Shown one piece after another: positions 22,121-32,858 of a stretch of DNA of 64,000 nucleotides (position 1 is the first letter of the stretch; every line of letters starts with the position of its first letter). This DNA comes from Gadus chalcogrammus. Taxonomy: Eukaryota; Chordata; Actinopteri; Gadiformes; Gadidae. The translations under genes and the position numbers were made by a program. The DNA lies in assembly GCF_026213295.1 (NCBI RefSeq), contig NC_079415.1, positions 29,541,206-29,605,205 on the forward strand, in the 5' to 3' direction. The notes under the pieces are model-generated. The model worked only from the letters and a program-made list of their open reading frames with translations, did no database searches and had not been told where the DNA came from.

Positions 22121-25100
22121 TCAGCAACTGTGAAGGAAACAAAAACACATGCAATTCACACCCAAAGCCATAGTACTTTTTAGTTAGTTTATTTCCAAAT
22201 TTGGATCTTGTTCTAGTAACTTTCAGCTCGCCGTTGTAGCAGAGGCGTTCTTCAGTTACGGTACGACTCGGGAGGATGAATGAGGTATGATAGTAAAACT
22301 ATTTATTGAAGAAGGCAATCGAATCATGCGATGAAAATATTCAATCCAGGGTCGGTTCAAAAAGCACCTGTGCGTGTCATTCATTCATCTTGATGGTTTT
22401 TTCTCTCTGGTTACTAGGAAACTAGTAGTAGATCCGTCCAACATACATCTGAATTAGACACCCTCACCTGGGATATCAGTAAATGATTGTTTTGAAACGG
22501 ATTATATTGGCAATTTGAACTTGATGCGTATAGTGGCCTAGTTAGGGGGCCTGTGTCCACATAGCATGTTTTAGACCTGAAAAAGGCGCTTTCGCCAGAT
22601 GCATTTAGAAAAGCATTATCAATGAGGTATATTAATTCAGGCCTAGCCTCTATTAGCAAGTCTTGTCTTGTTTAGTGATCTTATTTATGTATGGACGGCC
22701 CATTTGGGTCGTGGGTGGGTTCTGTGCCAGCTACCTATAGATCCACTCGGCCCTCAGCCTGGTTTGAGTGGCTACAGCTTGTTTGTGCGTGTTGCCATGG
22801 TTTTTGGCTCGCTATTACAGCGCAGTATGTGAGCTATGGTTTGTGATGGGCTTTTTTCCCGATGGATAGCAAGAAACATGCTCTATTACGTAGAGAAAAA
22901 ATATTTAAACAATAGTATAGTTAGTAGTTGAATTGCTTTCTTTACTGTTCTTGATTGTTTCGAATGTCATGACCCCAGAGACTCACCGGGCGGCTGAGGC
23001 ACGAGAACTCTCACGTTCTGGAAACAAACATGGAAGGGCATAAATAAATTAAGTGGATTACTGTTAGAAGGCTTACGGCCGGGTCACCTCTGCTGTGCCC
23101 TCTTTAATGAAAGAATACATTTATGCAGAAAAATATTACATTTTGGCAACGGTAGAACGATATTTCAACAATACTTACCTTTTGTCTACAGTTTATAATC
23201 AGTCATCTTTCAAGCATTTAATTTTTTTCTTGGTAACCACAGTGACTCACCTGGGACTTCTTCGCTTGCTGATACTGGATCGGCTTGTGGGGCTGATTGG
23301 GGTCGTTGCTGGTTACAGACTGAGGAGAAACAACGGAATGAACAAAAGCCCATGTTAAACAGAGGCCCAGGGATGAACTGAACATCGCCAATAGGCGACT
23401 TTTTAAACTAAAAGGGATTCAGCCGGTTTGTGTAGCTTAACACCAGTCTGATGCTGTACAGTTGGGGGTGCTCTAGTCTATATATCACATACTGTAGGCC
23501 TACATATGCTGAATCATAAAAAAAGACAATTTGGAATTTGGCTTTGAAACACCACTGCAGAATGAGGTAATTTAAAGTAAATGCAAGTCACAAATGATCT
23601 TCCATAGCTCAGATAAGTATATGGGGGGGCATTTGGCCAAAAGAATACTCACATATGCGTGTCCTCAGAAAATCATTCCCGAGGATTAACATAGAAAGTG
23701 GATTGCTCGGACCTGGATCAGGAATAAAGGCTAGGTCAACATTGGGGACACTAGTATTCCAGTTTGTGAAACCTTTCATGGTCAAATATTCTAAGTCTAT
23801 CCATTGAACAGCCAATGCCATCCCTCCATGTAGTTATTCTATATTTGCTATGTTTTTATCAGTATGTTTATATATATATTGTAGCGGGCCTGTGGGTGTG
23901 GGGTTTTCACGCCACCAAGTTGAATAGATAAAATGACACAGAGAGCAGTTCCAATGCAGAATGGTTTATTTACCTAGTAAACCAAACCAGGGTGGGAAAA
24001 GGGTCATCCACCTCTTCTAGGATACAGTCCAACACTTTCAACCTATCTCTTTCCCTTTTAGGCCGCACCACACTTCTAGCCTGACAGGCACAATCTGCCT
24101 GTCCTTTGCTAGCCCTAGCCTTCCTCGCCTCCCGTGTCTCTTTACTCGCCCTCTTGAGCCCAAGCACCCCTGCTTAACGATCCCCAGGCTTGCCTCGTTA
24201 AAGGGAGGAAGTCCATGTAACGGCTTTGGGGTGGAGCCAGCAGGTTGCTAGACCTACCACTCCCCTCACTCCTCCCTGCAGTCTGCCACAATATACATAT
24301 ACGTACGATATAGATCTAGGATATATCTATAAATTGAATGAGACCTAGAGCTAGTGAGAGTAAAAAGAGAGAAAACGGTGATTGAATGGATACTTACAAC
24401 ACTTCACCAGAGCCATTACTGCAATTGGAGCAAAAATGCATAATATGGCAATAATTATTCCGATAATCATCCCAACATCTGCAAGGAGAGGAAATGGAAA
24501 TAAACATAAAAGGTACCATCATGGCATCAGCTTGCTAACACACACAATGTTAATAATTTGTCTCAACCTGAGGGGTATGAAACAACACACGCAGATGGAT
24601 GATTTCGCTGGTTCCTAACCGACTGTCCCAACTGACCGTCCCAATTGGCAAATTAAAATGGATCAATAAAATCAAGACAGAGGTTGGCATTCATAGTCAG
24701 GTAGAGGAAGGCTAATATAATCAAGACTTCTCAAGTTAGAGCCAAAGGGGACAGGAGAATACCCAATGAGAATGTTAAGTCTATGATGTTGGGCTCTGGT
24801 CGGGTGAAAAGAACACAAGAACAGAGATGAGGTCTTCCATCTGCTGTGTATCTTCTACCCCCCAGACCATTTTAAAAACAAAATATTTTTTTAACAACTT
24901 TCACGGCTCACTACAACATTTCCCGCTAGCAGCATTTGTGCCCCCAACTTTTTCATTTAAATTCAAAAAAGAAAATCTATCTTTGCAATTACTATTTGTT
25001 GTTTGGGAATGCTCTGCTTGACATGACGGACACTTCAGTTTATATTCAATGTTCTCAAATGACTGAAAGACATGACAAACAGTCAGGTACTTTCTTTACC

Positions 25101-27267
25101 CCCACCAACTTCGAGAAAACTAGTCGACCGCTATAATCCCTATCTGCCTGTGTCCCTAATTGACATTCACCTTTGGGATGTTGACAGACCATCTTCTCGT
25201 CAGAGGAAACGCCCCCCAAAGAGCATCTGATGAGTCGTGATGATCTGTCTGAACAGTTGAAGAACGCAGTACTAGAGATGTTGAACAGCGAAGAATTCTT
25301 ATCCTGCTTAACGATGTTCTTCCATTGAGGCTCAAGGTCACCAGAAAAGTTCCATGATATGTTGCTGACTGGATAGACGGCGATGGCCGTACATGTAAGC
25401 GAGGCATTGGAGACGTCACCAGCGCTCTCAGGGTTGTGGTGCTCTATTGTGACTGCATCGGGTGTTGCTAGAGAAGAGGGAAAACGAGAGAAGGTCATTA
25501 CAGAAGATACCAGGAGATAACTCGCGCAAACACGAGGGCAAATCTTCTCTTCACTTTTGGTGTGTTGACGCACAGTGAGTCATTCAGGGGCTAAAGCACT
25601 ACCTCCGGCAGTCAGAAAAATGAAATAGAATCAGAGTTAGAAATGTTCCATTGTTCTATAAATTCTGGTGTGAGGTACTCAACCTGCACGCGAAGGATAT
25701 CCTTATCCCCTATTTCTTCATGTTTGACTTTCATGAAAATGATTTTACAGCAGTTCGGTGTATAATGTTTAATATTTTTTAAATGTTTAAAATAAAATAC
25801 AATTGTTGGATACAGCCTTAATGCCTGTAGAAAACTCTATTGAAACTAATTTAAATTGTCAGCCTGACATGTGTTAACCCTCTGCCTAGTTCCAGAGGTC
25901 AAATCTGAAATGAATCCAGGACTGAAAATAACCTTCATGGTTCATAGAAACACTGGAGAGAGTTACATGCTTTACATAAAATATAAAATACCTACCATTT
26001 AAGGGTTGATGTGCCCACATTTATTCATTTGAAAACAAACGTATTGGAGTGGTTGAATGTAATAGGTATGATCTATTTTTGTTACCAATGTTCTTGTTGA
26101 GAGTGGGAATGAGTGAACGGAGGCCTACCAGTTATGATGAGAGTTATTGTAGTGTCTTCAGTAATTCCACCGGGGTCCCCATGGCTTATGATGCATTTGT
26201 ATGTCCCTTTGTCTGAGACGGTTAGATTCCCAAAGGTTACAGTTTTATCCTCATGATTCAAGTAGGTGTCAGGTCGACTGGGCCCAGTGAGGTTCTTCGT
26301 CTTATGATATCCAATTATAACCTTTCTAAAATTTGTGCCTCCTTGAAAGTAAAGAGATTGTACATCCTTCCGAGTTGAGTTGCATTGAAATACGACCGTC
26401 CCTCCGACCTCTCCATAAAGAGTAAGGCCAGTACAACCTGAAAGAGAAAGGTTGCAATTTATATAGAGAGAGAGAATGTCAAGTCTGAAACTAATTATCC
26501 AAACTGTATCTCCCCATAGCCTCCACATCACGTTACTGCAACACGCAGACAGAACACCACACCCACGTAACCACGTGTTACCAAACAACTAGCTCTAGTA
26601 CGTATATATTCAGCCGCTCATTTGGACGCTTGCTATAGTCAGCCTTTTTATATATATTGTCTTGCTTGTTAGTTTTTGCCAAGAAAACCGACACTGCCTG
26701 CGACTCTGAAAGAGATTATGCCAGAGGGGAGGTTCATTTTGGAAAATCAATTTGAGATGGACGTCTTTTATATAGCCTAGGTATTGTAGTGTCATCTTTT
26801 ATTTTGAAAGATCGCCTGATGTCTTGTTGTTGCATCATGTTGCAGAATGAGGAACTACAGGTAGTGTTTTGAAGGTAGACTAGAAAAAGTAGTCTGACGC
26901 CACGAGAAGATCTCCACCTGCGTTCAGCAGAGAGGAATGAATATGGTGGGAGCGTTTTTGGGTTCACTCGCTCTTAAATTAACTTTTCTGAGGGGTTTAA
27001 ATTGCTTAAAAAGGCTGCGGTCCGGTCGATTTTTTTCGTCTGTTATGAATCCCTCGTGGAAGCATGGGCACATGTGTGGGCGGTCGTTAACCAATTTAAG
27101 TTTTGTTGTTTGCAACCAATTGTCATTGATTCAATCATGATATTAGGCTATGAGAGTAACAGCTCAAATTATTACAATTATTACGGCTATATGAACTCTT
27201 AAATATTAAAAAATGTGTTACCTTTGATAAAGGAGGGAAATGCCAGCAATATAAATAACATCTTCAT
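22121..27267 (-). CDS. Gene B: IgSF receptor, leader-V-C-TM1, tail frameshifted
   Basis: Second receptor of the array. Exons: leader 27222-27267, V-set 26129-26437, C-type Ig 25171-25467, TM1 24398-24478, tail 23251-23319, 22987-23017, then into 22072-22127. Phases agree through the first tail exon. The mini-exon is 31 nt instead of 30, which shifts the frame; the tail then reads ERESSRASAARC and stops at 22121-22123, giving about 279 residues. The penultimate exon also carries one extra base (56 nt), and the last exon (upper border 21821) has a third. The extracellular part and TM are intact, so a surface protein with a short tail is plausible; nonsense-mediated decay is the alternative. The Ig2 exon is deleted cleanly near 24792. 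An AATAAA signal lies at 21603-21608. Confidence 0.7.
23880..24290. mobile_element. Solo-LTR-like insertion (gene B copy)
   Basis: Colinear with 7955-8369, with the same ends and small indels. It is shared by descent rather than a new insertion. Confidence 0.5.
24398..24478 (-). CDS. Gene B exon: transmembrane segment TM1
   Basis: An 81-nt exon, the same as gene A TM1 but six bases longer, giving VMALVKC instead of VMVKC. Frame and splice sites are kept (acceptor GCAG, donor GTAAGT). Confidence 0.8.
25171..25467 (-). CDS. Gene B exon: C-type Ig domain
   Basis: The only complete copy of this exon in the window: 297 nt, phase 1-1, acceptor TCTCTAG, donor GTGAAT. It begins TPDAVTIEHHNPES and has SLTCTAIAVYP with ISWNFSG (cysteine and tryptophan of a C-set fold), IRCSLGG as the second cysteine strand, and an extra cysteine at MVCQHPKG. 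It carries several N-x-S/T sites. The VYPVSNISW pattern resembles the membrane-proximal domain of B7 proteins. Confidence 0.8.
26129..26437 (-). CDS. Gene B exon: V-set Ig domain
   Basis: A 309-nt phase 1-1 exon. It has VFQCNSTRKDVQ at the first cysteine, the conserved block KTKNLTGPSRPD, and DKGTYKCIISHGDPGG at the second cysteine. The segment after YKC is reminiscent of the CD86 V domain. It differs from gene A mainly in the C'-D loops, around residues 24-45. Confidence 0.85.
27222..27267 (-). CDS. Gene B exon: signal peptide
   Basis: Encodes MKMLFILLAFPSFIK plus one base, with a GTAAC donor. It starts immediately after a CCCAG acceptor, as in the other copies. It is identical at protein level to the gene D leader, supporting the B-D pairing. 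Confidence 0.75.
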
Positions 27268-27386
27268 CTGGGAAAGATGACATTACAGAAGTTAATCTTA
27301 ATTCTTAAACATGCAATAGCAAATTTAGCAAGTGGAGCAAATATCAAACACTTTTGGCCATATAAGTCCATAATGAGCTTCTACAT

Positions 27387-27673
27387 CAGGGGTGCCCAAC
27401 CTTTTTTGACCAAGATCTGGGGGGTTTGACCAAGATTTGGGGGGTTGTATCGTGAACCTACGGACTTCAGTGGGGGTTTCATTCCCGCACGGCACCTTCT
27501 CAACGATAATCAATAATCTTCCTCCCACTCAGGGTGAAAATGGTAGGTCTTAGCTTGTTTCCCCTCAGCCATGCCAACGTTTAGGAGTGGTTTTTTTCTT
27601 CACCCCTCGCGATCGACTTGGGATTTGTCGGCGATCTACTGGTAGACCGCGATCGACTGGTTGGGCACCCCTG
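27387..27673. mobile_element. 287-bp hAT-type MITE
   Basis: TIRs are CAGGGGTGCCCAACC and its complement. The 8-bp target duplication TTCTACAT is at 27379-27386 and 27674-27681. The paralogous site above gene D (near 58277) is empty. It contains no coding capacity. Confidence 0.85.
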
Positions 27674-27912
27674 TTCTACATCACCGTTCTGCTCACCCTT
27701 AGATGTTCTCCATAGACTGGTGTTAATGTTTTGATCGTAATGGTGCCGCACACACCTGTGTATGTGCACAGGGGTGTGGCTACAGGAGTTTATTTAGTCT
27801 CCTCAATCTTTCTGAAAAAAGAAGAGACACCTGATATTGGTTTTGTTAGACACGACCCCTCCCAACACATCCTCTCACAAGCAATGCGTGACTTGGCAAA
27901 ACACACATATTT

Positions 27913-28065
<153 letters not shown>

Positions 28066-28626
28066 AAACGCACATCATATTGCCCACAACCACGAATGCC
28101 TCGATGTCGGTGCCGCCGACCCTCCCAGGATCCGTTGAGGCACTTGGTGAGATTAATATAATAATGTGAAGACATTGGACTGACTTATATGCATATTCAT
28201 AAACAATCTAGCAGCCCCGTGGCTCCCGCGATCATAATTCCTTGGTGACGCTACTGCTCGGCCATGGTGAATGCTTTGAATAGTTATTTATTTATTCTGC
28301 TCCAAACCTTTTTACATTCCACACACTATGCGTACTATAACCAACATATTATAAAAAGTATTTGTGCACAATGCCTGCAAAAGGAAGGAACTTGTTTGCG
28401 GGGGCCTTGAGCTTCCTCTCAAGGAGGAACTAATCCAGCATATTTTGCTTTGGACTCAAGTATCATCTTAGAACAGCTCTGCCTTGAAAACTCGTATGTA
28501 AAGCTGAAAGTGGGAACTATATGAAATGCAAGTCTTATACTCCACACTTGAATCAAAAGTTTAAAAAAAAAGTTTGAATACATCCACCCAGGAGCAAAGG
28601 TAAATACAAATTATTTTTGGACTTAC

Positions 28627-28690
28627 CGGTTTGATGCTCAGTCTGTAAAGTGTTTGAATGAGATCACACTTCCTTATTCATTCACACTAT
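28627..28690 (-). promoter_or_regulatory. Candidate first exon / promoter of gene B
   Basis: Same architecture as at gene A: GTAAGT donor, then AAGGAAGTG on the minus strand about 45 bp inside. It lies 1.35 kb upstream of the gene B leader. The 5' end is not determined. Confidence 0.4.
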
Positions 28691-28782
28691 AGACGGGGAT
28701 GGGAGGGCCTGTGTTGTAATCAGGGGGCGGGGGGGGTGGGATTACCTTGAGCAGTTTTTTCTGTTTACTGTATTGTCTAGCC

Positions 28783-29713
28783 CAGTGGTTTTCAAACTGT
28801 GGGGCGCGCCCCCCCTGGGGGGCGCCAGAGTTCTTCAGGGGGGGCGCGACGTGAGAAAAAAAAAAAAAGTCGTACTTCAACTGTAGAAGTAACATAACTA
28901 AATCAATTTTCAACCGTTTATCTTCGTGCAAACCATTTAACAAATCTACACACTTGTATCTTCAATAATATCTAAACAGAATTTCGATATCATTTAAAAT
29001 GTCTTCAGAATCACAGTTTTAGTTTCATGCCGCTTCGTTTTCAGCTGTTTTCAGTGAAGACGTCAGCCCATTCTGACACCTACTTCTAGACATCGTAACT
29101 CATTCCTTTTTCAACCGTTTACCATCGTTCAAACCATTAAACAAATCTACACACTTATATCTTCAATACTATCGAAACGGAATTTTGATAGCATTTATAC
29201 TTTTTTCAGAATCACAGTTTTAGTTTCAAACCGGCGTCATTTTCAGTTGCTTATAATAATTTAGGTCACCATAGCAACGCCGGTAAACAAACCCCGCCGA
29301 ATCTCTGGACTGAAAAGGCAGATCTGATTCGACTCTGAAAATTCAGAGTCGGGGACCCTGAATGAATCTGTAAACTGGCAGTTTACACAGATTAAGATGT
29401 TCAAATGTATTTAAAAAAGGTTAAGCTAAAACTTGCTTTGATAAAGTTGTTAAATTGTGTTGTTTAAAAACGCAAAAAGATGTTGTAATGTTTCAGAAAT
29501 ATGTTTAAAAAAATGTTAAAAAATTTGTTTCAAATGTTTCAAAAATATTTTCCAAATGTTTTAAAATTATGATCGGAGATGTTTGAAATGTGTAAAATAA
29601 TTAAAATAGCTTTCAAAACACAGGTATTTAGAAAAAAAAATTGGGGGGGGGGGGCTCAGCTGAATTTTTTTCTCTGAGGGGGGGCTCACTCTCTCACACT
29701 TTGAAAACCCCTG
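28783..29713. mobile_element. Non-autonomous hAT element (931 bp)
   Basis: The ends are CAGTGGTTTTCAAAC and TTTGAAAACCCCTG, with an 8-bp duplication GTCTAGCC at 28775-28782 and 29714-29721. It is GC-rich near both ends and AT-rich inside, with two diverged internal direct repeats (about 28880-28960 and 29100-29180). It lacks a transposase. A roughly 25-bp segment is shared with the fragment at 35696. Confidence 0.8.
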
Positions 29714-31394
29714 GTCTAGCCACCCTAACTTCCTCAGTGTCATCTAAATGTTAACGTTTGTGCTTGGGGTAAACCGGTCACAAGGTTGAAGGCATCACCT
29801 TATGCATTCTTTTACTTGAGTCAACATGAATTGGGTAAACATTATCTGATTTGATTATTTACATCTGTTGTTGTGGGGAGGGTGTGAAGCTGTTTAAATA
29901 GCTCTGTCTAACTGTATTCTGAATTGTCTGCAACTTTTATGGGCTTTTTTGCATTTAGATGTCTCATCTGTCCTAGAGACGTAATATCCCTTGAAGAAAT
30001 TGCCACGACGGGGTATTACCGAGGCTTTGCAGTGTTGCATCCTGAGCTCATCTCAAATAAAGGAAGTGTGCCTGGGTTTGACCCCTAAGACTGAAGGTCA
30101 TGAGGAAGTGGATTGGAGGCTGTGGTCGCTGGGAATCCTGACGCTTGTCTGGTCTGGTCTGCTACAATCACTCCAGCGTGTGAACTATTATAGACTGTGT
30201 CAGAAGGTACTTCCAAAATGGGCTCATCGTCAGGATCGAGTAGCCAAGGGATGAGGTTCCTTCATTGATGTATAAATTGTACGGAGCTATTTAGTCTGTA
30301 AATGTAAAACTGTAGATCATGGCTTATAAGTCACATCACGTTTCTTATCAACAATGAAAAATAGCATCCTCTGTGATAATATCTGTTCCAAGTTGATTGC
30401 TGTTGTCTCATTTCAGACCAATCAGGGCATCTCTTCCCTGCAATGGGTTCAAAGGTTTGAGTCGTATTGGCAGAAGAACTGCAGCAGGCATCTGCCAGGG
30501 TGTTGAAGTGTGCTTCTGGTCAGGTTAGAGTGGTTGGGACTGTTTGAATCAGTGGAGTCTCACCTTGCATGATGTATAGTTTGTCTAGATTATTATTTTT
30601 TTTTTACCCTGCGGCCGAAGCTTCCGATTGGCTGGTGCACGTGACATCATGACCAAGAGGCAAGAGCAGACTTGTAATTCAAAGCTACAATGTTGTGAAT
30701 AGGTCTAGGTCATGCTGCAACCACCACTGCCACGCCATGACAAGGACAAATGTATAGATTATATTTTTTGCGTGGTTGCACAATTTGGACCCACCAGTTC
30801 CGGAGCCTCTGATCCCAAACCGTTTAAAAGATCACGGGTTGAAAGGGAGGGAAAGACATGTAGCATAGGATCGCAGTTCGTGTTTGAAACATTGGCTCCT
30901 ACAAGGCGTTCTGTTATGTGTCTTCGTTTTAGCGCACAAGAGCCAACAGCCGGCAGGATGGCTTCTATTTTTAGGACCATCTTGTCCTATGGTGACGGAG
31001 GGAGCTTCTTCAGATAGACATGGTTAAGATAACGTACTGTCACAAAAGTGGATGAATTTACTTGTTCAGATACTGTATATTGATATTAATATTGTTAAGG
31101 CACTAAGTTACATAGTAAAGGTTTAATTACTTACATTTTATTAGAATATTTTCTAAGGAACTGAATGGTAAATGTAACTTCTGCCGACAGGAGCCCCTCA
31201 ATCAAGACAATCACAATACACCTAGTTTGTCGACCTCTTGAAGTAGTGTCGGAACATGGGAGTTTTGTTTCTTATCACCCCCTTTTCCGGGGAAAATTAC
31301 TCATGCAGAAATCGATTCAAGGTTAATAGGTTAATATAGGCTATCAAAGTTTTATTGACGTTATGTTTATTCACTGAAGCAATGTTCCCTGCCA

Positions 31395-32034
31395 TAAGGC
31401 AAGGCAACTTTATTTGTACAGCACTTTTCATACACAAGGCAGACTCAAAGTACTTCACATATAAACATTGTCACACAATAAAATAATATAATAGATACGT
31501 AAAAGAAAACATGCAAAGAAATGAGTAAAATAGAAAGTTAAAAAGGCATTTTAGTATTAAAATAGAAAATAAAGGCAAAGTTAAAAAAGCTTTTTAGAAA
31601 GTGCAATGTATTTAAGGTTTAGCAGAAAGCTAAAGCAAACAAAAGTCTTCAGTCTTATTTTAAAGGTGCTCAGAGTTGGGGCAAATCTTAAATCCTCAGG
31701 AAATGTATTCCAGCTATTTGTTGCATAGTAACTAAATCCTGCTTTCCCATGTTTCGTGTTTACTCTGGGGATAATTAACAGATTGGTCTCTTAGTATCTT
31801 AGTGGTCTAGAAGGCTTATGTTATGGAAGCATATCAGTTAAATATTTTGGGCTTAAACCATGAGACCCCAACGAGGTAGCTTTACTGGTTTTACAGAGTT
31901 TGGAGTGCAAATATACCACACAATAAAAAACAGCTATAAACTGGACTTTAACCAGGGTCAACATACCCAACTAATCAATTACAAAACTATTTACAGACTG
32001 ACCATACCTTTTTAAATAACAAAAAAAAAAAAAC
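31395..32034. repeat. GGCAAGG repeat copy
   Basis: A full-length paralogous copy in the gene C 3' region, ending in poly-A. Confidence 0.65.
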
Positions 32035-32858
32035 ATAGCCCATTGACTTATCGGCACACACTGTTATGTGTACAGTAAAGTTATAAAATTACAACAAAGT
32101 TGCTCATGCTTATTTTGTTAATTATTATTATGTGTGAATCTCACAGTCACCTCGCATCCATTCAGTCCATAGACGGCCCATATTGACCCAGATGAGCCGG
32201 ATGGAGCTCATTACATAAACATGCCTGTAGTTTGCGGTGTGGTTACGGTGTGGTTTCCTGGCTATTTTTGTAAATAGGCAAGTCTTACAGAGTACTAAAT
32301 ATGGGCGCAGGGAACAACAACATACAGACCAGATCAAGCAAAAGGTACAGAAACAAGTTTTTTTATGTTGTTAGCCCCATAGCATATTTGCCTAAGTCAT
32401 ATTTTAAGGTTCATCTTGTAATAAGTGTCAAAAATCCCCACGATCCTAGAAGCTAGAAGCAAGGAGAGCAGGAATAAAAGCGTCACTCGCTGGTTCTTTC
32501 TTTCTTGATATAAACATTAATTCTAAACAGCATTTTACACAGTAGCCTATAATAGGAAATGCTCAAAGGTAAATCAACGCCATTAAACACTGACTGTAGC
32601 TTTTTATCAGAGAAGCCACCGAAACAGCGCCAGGGAAGACTGTTTCTTTAACATTGAAAAATAAAGCTGAAAATGATTTATTGGAAATTGAGTTAAATTC
32701 AGGGGCAAGAAATCCAGATACGTTATTTCAATGCAGTGGCGTTAGCCCCACAGAAGATGAGTAGGCTAGATAGCTCCACTTGATCAGTTTGTCCCAGTGC
32801 AACAAAACAATCAAAAACAGCAAGTTAAATAAATTCTTAAAAAAATCTAAAACATCCC

